DNA of 33,096 nucleotides from Chloroflexota bacterium. Its GTDB lineage: Bacteria > Chloroflexota > Anaerolineae > Anaerolineales > Villigracilaceae. Below the pieces are notes generated by a model, which was not told where the DNA came from, did no database searches, and worked only from the letters and a program-made list of their open reading frames with translations. The stretch spans positions 1 to 33,096 of the forward strand of contig JACRLB010000012.1 of assembly GCA_016235445.1 (NCBI GenBank), written 5' to 3'. How positions within the stretch are numbered: the stretch's first letter is position 1; the number at the start of each line of letters is the position of its first letter. Shown here in pieces: positions 18,858 through 25,854 of the stretch. Position numbers and translations under genes: made by a program.

Positions 18858-19709
18858 ATGCGCTCCCACCCCATCTTCTCCCCCTGGCTTTCCCTCGCCC
18901 CAGCATTGACCATCGTTCTCGTCTTGTTGGGCGCGAGCCTTTTGTATGCTGTGGCTGAAAGCGTGGGATATATCAGCGTCATTGGTCAAAGCAAATTCAG
19001 CCTCGACGCCTATCGCAACACGCTTGATCTCAATTCGGAGTTTTGGGCATCCCTGGAATTCTCATTATGGATCAGTATTGTTTCGACATTGATTTCGTCC
19101 GCCATTGCATTACTGTTGGCGGTCTGGCTTTCCGAACGACGCGGCAACACTGACACGCTCGCGCTTAACTGGAATTTGGCTTTCCCGCATCTGGTCTGGT
19201 CGGTGGCGCTATTGTTGTTCCTCTCGCAAAGCGGATTGTTCTCACGCTGGGCGGCTTCGCTCGGTCTGATTTCAACCCCCGCAGAGTTTCCCGTCCTTGT
19301 GCGCGACCGTTTCGGCATCGGCATTATTCTCAGTTACATTGGCAAGGAAATTCCCTTTCTCACCATCACCATTCTTTCCGTTCTGCGCTCACAGTCCGTT
19401 GGCTATGATGTCGTTGCGGAAAATCTCGGCGCGAGTCGCTGGCAGAGATTACGCTATGTGACCATCCCGCAGGTTATGCCCGCCTTGCTTGCTGGCTCAC
19501 TCCTTATTTTTGGATTTATTTTCAGCAGTTATGAAGTCCCTGCCTTATTGGGAGTTGGCTACCCGAGAGCATTACCCGTTCTCGCTCTGCGCTTCTTCCT
19601 TGACCCTGACCTGCGTGCCCGCTCCGAAGGCATGGTCATCAGCCTGATCATTACCCTGATCGTGATGATCGTGGCGGTGGTAAGTTTGAAAATGAAGGAT
19701 GAGGGATGA
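18858..19709 (+). CDS. ABC transporter permease, first half (YnjC N-terminal half-like)
   Basis: A 283-residue inner-membrane permease with about six hydrophobic segments, starting with a long one (LSLAPALTIVLVLLGASLLYAV). The permease loop contacting the ATPase is seen as AENLGASRWQRLRYVTIPQVMPALL (EAA motif). E. coli YnjC is a single fused protein; here the two permease halves are separate genes. The start at 18858 has no good Shine-Dalgarno sequence. The C-terminus (LKMKDEG) runs into a GGATGAA-type repeat tract. It acts with the following permease and ATPase to import the unknown solute. Confidence 0.85.
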   Translation: MRSHPIFSPWLSLAPALTIVLVLLGASLLYAVAESVGYISVIGQSKFSLDAYRNTLDLNSEFWASLEFSLWISIVSTLISSAIALLLAVWLSERRGNTDTLALNWNLAFPHLVWSVALLLFLSQSGLFSRWAASLGLISTPAEFPVLVRDRFGIGIILSYIGKEIPFLTITILSVLRSQSVGYDVVAENLGASRWQRLRYVTIPQVMPALLAGSLLIFGFIFSSYEVPALLGVGYPRALPVLALRFFLDPDLRARSEGMVISLIITLIVMIVAVVSLKMKDEG

Positions 19710-19745
19710 AAGATGAAAGATGAAGGATAAAGGATAAAGGATGAA
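19692..19745 (+). repeat. GGATGAA/GGATAAA tandem tract between the permease genes
   Basis: Seven to eight degenerate 7-8-base units (GGATGAG, AGATGAA, GGATAAA) link the end of one permease to the start of the next and supply both the stop (TGA) and the next ATG. A similar tract lies at about 28243-28266. The A/G-rich tract can also act as ribosome-binding sequence for the second permease. Confidence 0.7.
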
Positions 19746-20535
19746 GCGCATTATCACACCGTTATTCCGTTTCACTTTATATCTCGTGCTTATCGCGCCG
19801 CTCCTGCTTTTCGCGGCGTATGCCTTTTCGACGCGCTGGTTCTTCCCCCAACCTTTTCCCGCCGAATGGACAACGACCACATTTCAGCGCGCCATCCACG
19901 ACTCGCGGACATTATCCAGCATGGCGCAGGGACTGTGGATTGCGCTTCTCGTCAGCGTCCTTTCGCTGATTCTCGCCCTGCCCGCCGCGCGCGTGTTGGG
20001 ACTGCGAAAATTTCGCGGGCGTCAATTGGCATGGTTATTGCTCTTCCTGCCCACCATTATTCCGCCGCTGGCAATTGGCATGGGACTCAATATTTTATTT
20101 CTGCAAATCGGTCTGGCAGGCACAATCGCAGGTGTAATTCTGGCGCACATCATCCCAACCCTGCCTTACACCATCTTCACCTTATCCAGCGCCTTCGCCC
20201 GCTTTGACGAAAACTACGAATTTCAGGCGCTGGCATTGGGAGCCAGTCCCTGGCACATCTTTTTCAAAGTGACCTTGCGGATGATGACTCCCAGCCTGGT
20301 GGTGGCCACCCTGTTCGCATTCCTGATCTCGTGGAGTCAATATCTTCTCACCCTGCTCATCGGCGGCGGACAAATTATCACCCTGCCCATCCTGCTTTTT
20401 TCCGCTGCCTCGGGCGGTAATCCATCCATCATCGCAATGTTGTCGCTGTTATTTGTCGCGCCGCCTGTGTTGGTGGTTGCTTTCACCGCACGGCAGTTAA
20501 ATCAGCACGGGGAGGAGATACGAGAACAATATTAA
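19741..20535 (+). CDS. ABC transporter permease, second half (YnjC C-terminal half-like)
   Basis: A 264-residue permease with about six membrane segments (for example LYLVLIAPLLLFAAYAF and WIALLVSVLSLILALPAARVLGL). The EAA loop appears as FQALALGASPWHIFFKVTLRMMTPSL. It pairs with the first permease as a heterodimer and with the ATPase at 20627. AAAGG lies immediately before the ATG within the repeat tract. It ends at 20535, where a palindromic element begins. Confidence 0.87.
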   Translation: MKRIITPLFRFTLYLVLIAPLLLFAAYAFSTRWFFPQPFPAEWTTTTFQRAIHDSRTLSSMAQGLWIALLVSVLSLILALPAARVLGLRKFRGRQLAWLLLFLPTIIPPLAIGMGLNILFLQIGLAGTIAGVILAHIIPTLPYTIFTLSSAFARFDENYEFQALALGASPWHIFFKVTLRMMTPSLVVATLFAFLISWSQYLLTLLIGGGQIITLPILLFSAASGGNPSIIAMLSLLFVAPPVLVVAFTARQLNQHGEEIREQY

Positions 20536-20608
20536 CCCTCATCCCCAACCCTTCCCCCGAAAGGGGAAGGGAGTCCCCTCTCCCTTTGGGAGAGGGTTAG
20601 GGTGAGGG
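20536..20608. repeat. Palindromic CCCTCA...TGAGGG element (REP-like)
   Basis: Outer arms CCCTCATCCCCAACCC and GGGTTAGGGTGAGGG frame two inner hairpins (CTTCCCC-CGAAA-GGGGAAG and CCCTCTCCC-TTT-GGGAGAGGG). It starts at the permease stop codon. A half copy of the same family lies at 28937-28976, where it is coding. Confidence 0.8.
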
Positions 20609-20626
20609 AGCGTTCAAGGTAAACCA

Positions 20627-21682
20627 ATGACAACTGTAAATTTAATGTCACTCAACAAAACCTACCCCAACTCAACCGCTCCTGTGCTGAAGGATTTTTC
20701 GCTGTCCATCAATGATGGCGAAATGATCGCGTTGTTGGGTCCGTCTGGTTCGGGAAAATCCACACTGCTGAAACTCATCACAGGCATTGAACGCCCCGAC
20801 AGCGGCGATATTCAATTTGATGGTTCGTCCATTTTGAACATTGACCCAAACAAGCGCGGCGCGGTGTTGATGTTCCAGAAGTCGTACTTGTTTCCTTTTT
20901 TAAATGTGGAAGACAATATTGGCTTTGGACTCAAAGTGCAGGGTGTTTCATCTCAAACGATTCGCGCAGAAGTCAAACGCATGTTGAATTTGATTGGCTT
21001 GCCAGGAATCGAGAAACGGAAATCTGGTCAACTTTCTGGTGGAGAGGGTCAACGCGTAGCGTTGGCACGCGCGCTCGTAACCAATCCGAAATTACTTTTG
21101 CTGGATGAACCGTTGAGCAGTCTCGACACGGAAGTACGGATGAATTTGCAGGAAGCCATCCGCAACATTCAACGCGAGTTGGGAGTGACGACCATCTTCG
21201 TGAGCCACGATCTGGGCGAAGCGATGGCAATGTCTGACCGCATGGCGTTGTTGCTGAACGGCGAGATTGTCGCATTGGATAAGCCTGAGAATCTGTTCCA
21301 CCGTCCGCGCAGTGTGGCGGCGGCAAAATTTATGGGCGTGTCCACTTTTTTAAATGGCAACCAACTCACAGTTAAGAATGAAGCGTTAAGCGTCCCGAAG
21401 GTTTCCAGCGATCAGGCGCGTCTTTTATCCGAACCTTCGGGACGGTATACCAAATTATTTGCGATTCGCCCTGAACATATCCGCGTGCAAAAAGATGGCT
21501 GTGAAAATTCCATGCAGGGCGTGGTGAGCGATTGCGTTTTTCGCGGCGAGTATGTGGAATATCAAATCGCAGTGAACGAGATGACCGTGCGCGCGCGAAT
21601 GCCCATGCCCGCGCCGATGTTCCCGCACGGCGAGCGGGTGTTTGTGAAATTTCCGAGAGAACATTTATTTGAAGTGATATAA
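20627..21682 (+). CDS. ABC transporter ATP-binding protein (YnjD/PotA-like)
   Basis: A 351-residue ATPase: Walker A GPSGSGKS (38-45), Q-loop MFQKSYLFPF, signature LSGGEGQRVALARAL, Walker B LLLLDEPLSSLD and switch His in IFVSHDLGEAMAMSDR. The C-terminal TOBE-like domain includes LFAIRPEHIRVQ. Residues about 255-273 (VPKVSSDQARLLSEPSG) are encoded by an inverted repeat also found just after the gene, so this is an acquired insert between the two domains. AAGGT precedes the ATG. It powers the two permeases upstream. Confidence 0.92.
   Translation: MTTVNLMSLNKTYPNSTAPVLKDFSLSINDGEMIALLGPSGSGKSTLLKLITGIERPDSGDIQFDGSSILNIDPNKRGAVLMFQKSYLFPFLNVEDNIGFGLKVQGVSSQTIRAEVKRMLNLIGLPGIEKRKSGQLSGGEGQRVALARALVTNPKLLLLDEPLSSLDTEVRMNLQEAIRNIQRELGVTTIFVSHDLGEAMAMSDRMALLLNGEIVALDKPENLFHRPRSVAAAKFMGVSTFLNGNQLTVKNEALSVPKVSSDQARLLSEPSGRYTKLFAIRPEHIRVQKDGCENSMQGVVSDCVFRGEYVEYQIAVNEMTVRARMPMPAPMFPHGERVFVKFPREHLFEVI
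21391..21444. repeat. Inverted repeat inserted in the ABC ATPase gene
   Basis: CGTCCCGAAGGTT (21391-21403) and AACCTTCGGGACG (21432-21444) are perfect 13-base mirror arms. The same two arms recur 300 bases downstream in the intergenic hairpin 21686-21738, while the loop sequences differ. The insertion keeps the frame. Confidence 0.85.
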
Positions 21683-21685
21683 CAC

Positions 21686-21738
21686 CGTCCCGAAGGTTGA
21701 ACAGTTCAACAAGGTTTTTCAAGGAAACCTTCGGGACG
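21686..21738 (+). terminator. Hairpin after the ABC ATPase gene, same arms as the in-gene repeat
   Basis: Arms CGTCCCGAAGGTT (21686-21698) and AACCTTCGGGACG (21726-21738) are followed by TTTTAT, so it could end transcription of the transporter operon. An inner TTGAAC-A-GTTCAA palindrome lies in the loop. Confidence 0.65.
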
Positions 21739-21756
21739 TTTTATCAAAGGAGAACT

Positions 21757-22434
21757 ATGACAAAAGAAAACCGCAAGAGCCAGAAACAAATTCGGCAGGA
21801 AAAAATTCTCGCACAGAAAAACAAACGTCAATGGATTGGATACGGCGTGCTGACGTTGATTTTGATCGCCGCCATTTTTTGGAATTCATCGCGCCCGAAA
21901 GCCCAGCCATTGGATGAAACGCGCCTCGCTTCCAACCCGACCATTGGTTCTGATTCTGCGAAAGTGGTCATCACCGAATACGCGGACTTTGGCTGTCCCG
22001 CTTGCCGCGCCTGGCACAACTCTGGAATCATGGAGCAGGTGCGAGCGGCGTATGGCGATGATGTTCAATTCGTGTGGAAGGATTTTCCCGTCATCACCGC
22101 GCAATCACCGAAGGCGGCGGAGGCTGGTCAGTGCGCTTTCGATCAGGGAAGGTTTTGGGAGTATCACGATGCGCTCTTCGCAAACGCGCCCGCGCTCGGC
22201 GTGAGTGATTTGAAAAGTTACGCCGCGCAGATTGGGTTGGATGCAGAGACATTCAATCAATGTTTGGACTCGGGTCAGAACCGCGCAAAGGTGGAGCAAA
22301 GCCTGAATGAAGCCCAGCGCGAATACGCATTCCCTGGCACGCCTTCGTTTCTGGTGAATGGCAAGAAGTTGGTGGGTCCGCCGAGTTATGAAACATTGAA
22401 ATCAACGATTGATGCAATTTTGGCGAGCGGGTAG
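21757..22434 (+). CDS. DsbA-family thiol:disulfide protein, membrane anchored
   Basis: A 225-residue protein: a basic N-terminus, one membrane anchor (about 26-42, WIGYGVLTLILIAAIFW) and a DsbA-like thioredoxin fold outside the membrane. The active site is CPAC (Cys 80 and 83, in EYADFGCPACRAW), and the cis-Pro region is GTPSFLVNGKKLVGPPSYE. It likely oxidises or isomerises disulfides in exported proteins. AAAGGAG stands 6 bases before the start. The C-terminal third is nearly repeated at 24128-24361. Confidence 0.9.
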   Translation: MTKENRKSQKQIRQEKILAQKNKRQWIGYGVLTLILIAAIFWNSSRPKAQPLDETRLASNPTIGSDSAKVVITEYADFGCPACRAWHNSGIMEQVRAAYGDDVQFVWKDFPVITAQSPKAAEAGQCAFDQGRFWEYHDALFANAPALGVSDLKSYAAQIGLDAETFNQCLDSGQNRAKVEQSLNEAQREYAFPGTPSFLVNGKKLVGPPSYETLKSTIDAILASG

Positions 22435-22460
22435 GCTCTTAGATTCAATGAGGTAAGAAC

Positions 22461-22489
22461 TTGACTTCTGGAACGTTCAGTCCTATAAT
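22461..22489 (+). promoter_or_regulatory. Strong sigma-70 promoter for tetR, leaderless
   Basis: TTGACT (22461-22466), a 17-base spacer and a perfect TATAAT (22484-22489) form a near-consensus promoter. The -10 overlaps an in-frame ATG at 22488, which therefore cannot be the start; the GTG at 22497 is 7 bases after the -10, at about the transcription start. The palindrome GAACGTTC lies in the spacer and might be an autoregulatory site. Confidence 0.7.
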
Positions 22490-22496
22490 GGCAATC

Positions 22497-23087
22497 GTGA
22501 ACACATTGGGTAGACCCCTCGAATTCGATCCTGATAAAGCAATTGACGCGGCAATCGAAGTATTCTGGTGCAAAGGATATGAAGCCACTTCGATGACTGA
22601 CTTGTTGGAGGCGATGAACTTATCGAAAAGCAGTCTTTATCAAACCTTCGGGAGCAAGCGGCAATTGTTCAAGCGCTGTTTGAGCCGCTATGTGGATAAT
22701 CTGTCGGCAGAGATGACCCAAGAATTGGAAAATGCCAGCTCAGGACGAAGTTTTATCGAAGATACCTTTGTGTCTATTGCCAATACCGCGCAACAACCTG
22801 AAGGCGCTAAAGGTTGTTTGGTTGGAAATTCAGCCAATGAGTTTGGTCAAAGGGAACCCGCACTCACAGCCCCAGTCACCGATGGTCTGAACCGCTTTGC
22901 CAGAGTATTTACGGATGCGGTCGTCAAGGCGCAGGCAGAAGGCAGCATTTCAGCGGACGCCGATCCGCTTGCTTTGGGAAACTACCTGGTCGGCACAATG
23001 AATGGACTGAGGATGATGATCAAGGCAGGCGCGGACAAACGCTCTGCAAAAGGAATGGTGACCCTGATTCTAAAAGCGCTCAACTAA
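22497..23087 (+). CDS. TetR/AcrR-family transcriptional regulator
   Basis: A 196-residue regulator starting MNTLGRPLEFDPDKAIDAAIEVFWCKGYEATSMTDLLEAMNLSKSSLYQTFGSKRQLF, the classic TetR helix-turn-helix, followed by a ligand-binding domain with GAKGCLVGNSANEF and a C-terminal helix MNGLRMMIKAGADK. The GRP-EFD start and single Cys in GCL are seen in TetR regulators that respond to electrophiles or oxidants, but the inducer here is unknown. The start is GTG 22497 because upstream in-frame codons lie inside the promoter. A perfect operator-like palindrome at 23106-23127 between this gene and the redoxin gene suggests it represses that gene. Confidence 0.88.
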   Translation: MNTLGRPLEFDPDKAIDAAIEVFWCKGYEATSMTDLLEAMNLSKSSLYQTFGSKRQLFKRCLSRYVDNLSAEMTQELENASSGRSFIEDTFVSIANTAQQPEGAKGCLVGNSANEFGQREPALTAPVTDGLNRFARVFTDAVVKAQAEGSISADADPLALGNYLVGTMNGLRMMIKAGADKRSAKGMVTLILKALN

Positions 23088-23105
23088 CATATTTTTTTGG
23101 CTACA

Positions 23106-23127
23106 TTATGGACTGATTAGTCCATAA
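23106..23127. promoter_or_regulatory. Probable TetR operator upstream of the redoxin gene
   Basis: TTATGGACT (23106-23114) and AGTCCATAA (23119-23127) are perfect 9-base mirror arms around GATT, giving a 22-bp palindrome of the size TetR dimers bind. It lies 38 bases before the redoxin ATG, where it would cover or follow the promoter. No T-run follows, which argues against a terminator for tetR. Confidence 0.7.
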
Positions 23128-23164
23128 ATAACATCATCAATAAACAATTCAAAAGGAGTAATTC

Positions 23165-24016
23165 ATGAATACCACTGCCACCCATCAAGCAAAAACTACC
23201 AGCTATGCTTATCGATATGAACATCCGAGGCTCTACCCTTATGTTCTCAACGATATGATAATTTCTAAGAATGGAGCGGGACCTGGGGACAAGGTTGAGG
23301 CGTTCGATTTGCCAACGACAGACGGCGGTCACATAAGAAGCGCCGATCTGAAAGCTAAAGGACAACCCGTGCTTCTGGTGTTTGGTTCCCTTACCTGTCC
23401 TATCACTGAAGGCGGAGCTGAGGGTTTAAAACAACTCCATGCATTGTACGGTAAGCAAGTGCGCTTCGTGATGATTAAGGTGCGCGAAGCTCATCCAGGA
23501 GGAACAGTCGGACAGGCGCAAACATTTGAAGAAAAACGAAACCAGGCAATTGCTCTCAAGAGTCACCACGATTTGCCTTTCGAAGTGGCAATAGATGACA
23601 TTGACGGAACCTTCCACCGCTCGCTCGACTCGCGTCCCAACAGCGCTTATGTAATTGACCCTTCAGGAACGATCCTTTTTCACGCGCAGTGGGCAAATGA
23701 AACTCAAGCAATCGGCGAAGCACTCAAGGTAATTGTTGTTGGAAAGAATCCGACAGAGCCATTCATAAGTCGGACAATGCACTCCATTGCCCAGGCGCTT
23801 GGCTATGCAAAATCCGTGCATGATGTTGCTGGTAAGGGCGCACTTCTTGATACCTGGAAGGTTGTTCCACCTCTTGGTATGATGATGTTGCTGACAGATT
23901 TCTTCTTCTTCCTACCCCGAAACAAACGCGGTCTCCCTGCGATGCTTTTGACGATGGGCTTGATGACTACCGCGATGGTCAGTATCATCGTTCTCATTGC
24001 ACGATTTGCATACTAA
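23165..24016 (+). CDS. Deiodinase-like redoxin, Cys form, with C-terminal membrane segments
   Basis: A 283-residue protein. Residues 40-180 form a thioredoxin-like fold with FGSLTCPIT (Cys 78), equivalent to the FGS-T-Sec-P motif of iodothyronine deiodinases, and KVREAHPG shortly after. The later part (VIDPSGTILFHAQWANE) is AhpC/TSA-like. The C-terminus has two hydrophobic segments (PPLGMMMLLTDFFFFL and MLLTMGLMTTAMVSIIVLIARF), suggesting membrane attachment. Only one Cys is present in the active motif. Likely a peroxidase or reductive enzyme; deiodinase activity itself is not implied. AAAAGGAG lies 7 bases upstream. A Sec relative is encoded at 32073. Probably controlled by the adjacent TetR. 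Confidence 0.85.
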   Translation: MNTTATHQAKTTSYAYRYEHPRLYPYVLNDMIISKNGAGPGDKVEAFDLPTTDGGHIRSADLKAKGQPVLLVFGSLTCPITEGGAEGLKQLHALYGKQVRFVMIKVREAHPGGTVGQAQTFEEKRNQAIALKSHHDLPFEVAIDDIDGTFHRSLDSRPNSAYVIDPSGTILFHAQWANETQAIGEALKVIVVGKNPTEPFISRTMHSIAQALGYAKSVHDVAGKGALLDTWKVVPPLGMMMLLTDFFFFLPRNKRGLPAMLLTMGLMTTAMVSIIVLIARFAY

Positions 24017-24029
24017 TATCGTTTCAACA

Positions 24030-24073
24030 AACAAATACTCGCTGTTCCTATTTAGGGACGGCGAGTATTTGTT
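24030..24073 (+). terminator. Hairpin terminator after the redoxin gene
   Basis: AACAAATACTCGC (24030-24042) pairs with GCGAGTATTTGTT (24061-24073). The stem continues inward with TGTTCC and GGGACG, including wobble pairs, to a 6-base loop. It begins 14 bases after the redoxin stop. Confidence 0.7.
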
Positions 24074-24127
24074 CTGGGGATTTGATATGTTGCTGATTTT
24101 GCGGAATTCTCCACCTCCATCATAGAA

Positions 24128-24361
24128 GACGATTTGAAGAGTTACCCTGCACAACTTGGGCTGGATGTTGAGAGGTTTAATCAGTATCTGGACTCGGGTC
24201 AGAACCGCGCAAAGGTGGAGCAAAGCCTGAACGAAGCCCAGCGCGAATACGCATTCCCTGGCACGCCTTCGTTTTTGGTGAATGGAAAGAAGTTGGTGGG
24301 TCCGCCAAGTTTTGAAACTTTGAAGTCCATGATTGATTCGATTCTGGCGGGCGGGGGATGA
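24128..24361 (+). pseudogene. Truncated duplicate of the dsbA-like gene (C-terminal part)
   Basis: The frame around 24134 gives LKSYPAQLGLDVERFNQYL and then a stretch nearly identical to the C-terminus of the DsbA-like protein at 21757, ending at a TGA (24359-24361). The CPAC active site and membrane anchor are missing, and there is no ribosome site or credible start, so it is a remnant. Similarity is uneven: moderate before about 24186, then almost base-for-base identical with 22265-22400, with a single mismatch in the first 80 or so bases. That pattern suggests gene conversion or a recent partial copy. Confidence 0.8.
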
Positions 24362-24386
24362 TTGCAGTATTCATCCTTTTATAGCA

Positions 24387-24415
24387 TTGTCAGGAAAAAA
24401 GATTGGTTGTATAGT
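24387..24415 (+). promoter_or_regulatory. Sigma-70-type promoter for the SnoaL-like gene
   Basis: TTGTCA (24387-24392), a 17-base spacer and TATAGT (24410-24415) lie about 65 bases before the ATG at 24481, leaving a normal leader that carries AAAGGAG. Confidence 0.5.
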
Positions 24416-24480
24416 AGGAGCAGGCTGTTGGGGAATCTTCTATAAAAGCCACAATCAGATTCTTACAAAGGAGAGATGAC

Positions 24481-24888
24481 ATGGATAATAAAATCATCGA
24501 ATCAGAAGTGATGCAGGCAGAAGCCAACCTTCTAACTGCTTTGCGAGAAGGCGAGTTATTGAAGGGCGTTTCAATGCACCTTAACTCGCCTGACTATCGG
24601 AATATTTGGAACGGTGAAATAAAAACGTATGAGATGCTTGAAGCGCGAATTAAAATGGGGATTGAAAAAGGGCTAAAGAGCATTGACTATAAAGTTCAGA
24701 GTCGTAATTTTAGTTTTATCAATGCTGACATTGTATTGGAAACATTGACTGCCACCGAAACAACAACAATGAGAGACGGTAGTTCGGCAACATCAGGGAT
24801 TACTGCCGTTACAATTTTGTGGCAGAGAATTGACAACAAGTGGCAATTGGGATACTTGCATGCCTCTGAACTTCCCAAAGAGAATTAA
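24481..24888 (+). CDS. SnoaL/NTF2-like protein (DUF4440-type)
   Basis: A 135-residue small soluble protein. The pattern of an N-terminal helix (VMQAEANLLTALREGELLKGVSMH), then SPDYRNIWNGEIKTYEMLEARI, then strands ending in TAVTILWQRIDNKWQLGYLHASEL fits the NTF2-like fold of SnoaL/DUF4440 proteins. Such proteins bind or convert small molecules, but no function can be assigned here. AAAGGAG lies about 8 bases upstream. It stands alone with its own promoter and is followed by a hairpin repeat (24957-24995). Confidence 0.75.
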   Translation: MDNKIIESEVMQAEANLLTALREGELLKGVSMHLNSPDYRNIWNGEIKTYEMLEARIKMGIEKGLKSIDYKVQSRNFSFINADIVLETLTATETTTMRDGSSATSGITAVTILWQRIDNKWQLGYLHASELPKEN

Positions 24889-24956
24889 AATGTGACGGAA
24901 AAATACTAAAACAACTCACCCGTGGGTAGCGGTCTCAAGTGTTGGTGAGAAATTAA

Positions 24957-24995
24957 AAACGGTTCTGGAAATTGGCGGGGTTTCCAGAACCGTTT
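24957..24995 (+). terminator. Hairpin downstream of the SnoaL-like gene
   Basis: AAACGGTTCTGGAAA (24957-24971) and TTTCCAGAACCGTTT (24981-24995) form a 15-bp perfect stem with a 9-base loop; the right arm ends in a short T-run. The region 24889-25119 otherwise holds no gene. A possible weak promoter (TTGATA at 25008, TAAAAA at 25031) precedes the next gene. Confidence 0.65.
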
Positions 24996-25119
24996 ATTCG
25001 TTTTCTCTTGATAAAGTTGTTTCATGGAAGTAAAAACAGGTAAGATTTTTGGCAGGGTTAATCTCTATTGGGAAGAGCGCCGCGGAGCGTTCGCATTTCA
25101 CTTTATAGGAGAGAAAACC

Positions 25120-25563
25120 ATGACAACTGCAAGCTATTCCCTGACGAAAGTCAACACCCGCAATCTGTCGCTGGGCGCACTAGGCGGACTGGCGGGAGGT
25201 GTGCCATTCGGCATCATGATGGCAATGATGGGTATGATGCCGATGATCGGCATGTTGATTCGAGTGGAAAACGCCACGGTGGGCTGGTTCGTCCACCTGG
25301 TTATCAGCGCAGTGGTCGGCGCGCTGTACGGTCACTTCGCCCCCGCTTTCTCACAGACCTGGAAGTCCGCCACGATTGCGGGCGTGGTCTATGGCGTAAT
25401 CTGGTGGGTTCTGGGCGCGCTGATCCTGATGCCTGCCATGCTTGGCATGACACAGATGATCTTCGTTATAGGTCAAATGCAATGGCTGAGCCTGATGGGT
25501 CACATCGTGTACACAGTCATCATGGCGTTGGTATTCAAGGCGCTAATTGACCGTGGCGGATAG
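25120..25563 (+). CDS. Small multi-pass membrane protein of unknown function
   Basis: A 147-residue protein with about four membrane segments (GALGGLAGGVPFGIMMAMMG, WFVHLVISAVVGALYGHF, SATIAGVVYGVIWWVLGALILM, WLSLMGHIVYTVIMALVF). It is unusually rich in Met (GIMMAMMGMMPMIGML, PAMLGMTQM), which could bind soft metals such as Cu or Ag or simply reflect membrane packing. I do not recognise a named family. The start at 25120 is preceded by AGGAGAG; a longer frame from 25024 lacks a ribosome site. Two hairpins follow it. Confidence 0.7.
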   Translation: MTTASYSLTKVNTRNLSLGALGGLAGGVPFGIMMAMMGMMPMIGMLIRVENATVGWFVHLVISAVVGALYGHFAPAFSQTWKSATIAGVVYGVIWWVLGALILMPAMLGMTQMIFVIGQMQWLSLMGHIVYTVIMALVFKALIDRGG

Positions 25564-25611
25564 GAATGGGATTCAGATAGCATATTACTGGCAACAATAT
25601 AATGCCCACGG

Positions 25612-25655
25612 TCACAAATTGCGCCTTTTCAAAAGCGGGAAGGCGCAATTTGTGA
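25612..25655 (+). terminator. Hairpin after the membrane protein gene
   Basis: TCACAAATTGCGCCTT (25612-25627) pairs with AAGGCGCAATTTGTGA (25640-25655), a 16-bp perfect stem. It lies about 50 bases after the stop codon. Confidence 0.6.
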
Positions 25656-25677
25656 TCGCACTGGGTATAACTGACAT

Positions 25678-25720
25678 CCCGCAGGTTTCCTGGTAATTCA
25701 TTGGCAGGATAACCTGCGGG
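25678..25720. repeat. Second hairpin in the same gap
   Basis: CCCGCAGGTT (25678-25687) pairs with AACCTGCGGG (25711-25720), and inner CCTG pairs with CAGG. It stands between the membrane protein gene and the merR promoter; it may be a dispersed repeat or a backup terminator. Confidence 0.55.
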
Positions 25721-25799
25721 GTATTTATGCTCAATATTTCATACGAAAGCGCAGACTACTTCAAAACCTCTGATTGGGGGAAAAGGTTAATCTCAGGTC

Positions 25800-25830
25800 T
25801 TGACATTCCAGTTGCTGGAAGGTGTAGACT
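25800..25830 (+). promoter_or_regulatory. MerR-type promoter with 19-bp spacer and dyad operator
   Basis: TTGACA (25800-25805) and TAGACT (25825-25830) are separated by 19 bases, the elongated spacing that MerR-family activators untwist. The spacer contains the perfect dyad TTCCAG-TTG-CTGGAA (25806-25820). It drives merR and the downstream genes, so the regulator probably activates its own operon when metal binds. Confidence 0.8.
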
Positions 25831-25854
25831 CCAGTCACGTTACAAGGAGTCGTG

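Noticed and set aside
22461-22463. TTG start for the TetR gene
   Set aside because: This TTG is the first part of the -35 box of a near-consensus promoter, so it lies upstream of the transcript; GTG 22497 is the better start.
23165-24016. Possible fourth selenoprotein
   Set aside because: The deiodinase-like motif has a TGT Cys codon (GSLTCP), and no in-frame UGA occurs in the gene.
25068-25550. Alternative frame overlapping the Met-rich membrane protein
   Set aside because: Its product is Arg/Asp/His-rich without pattern, while the main frame has a good ribosome site and clear membrane segments.
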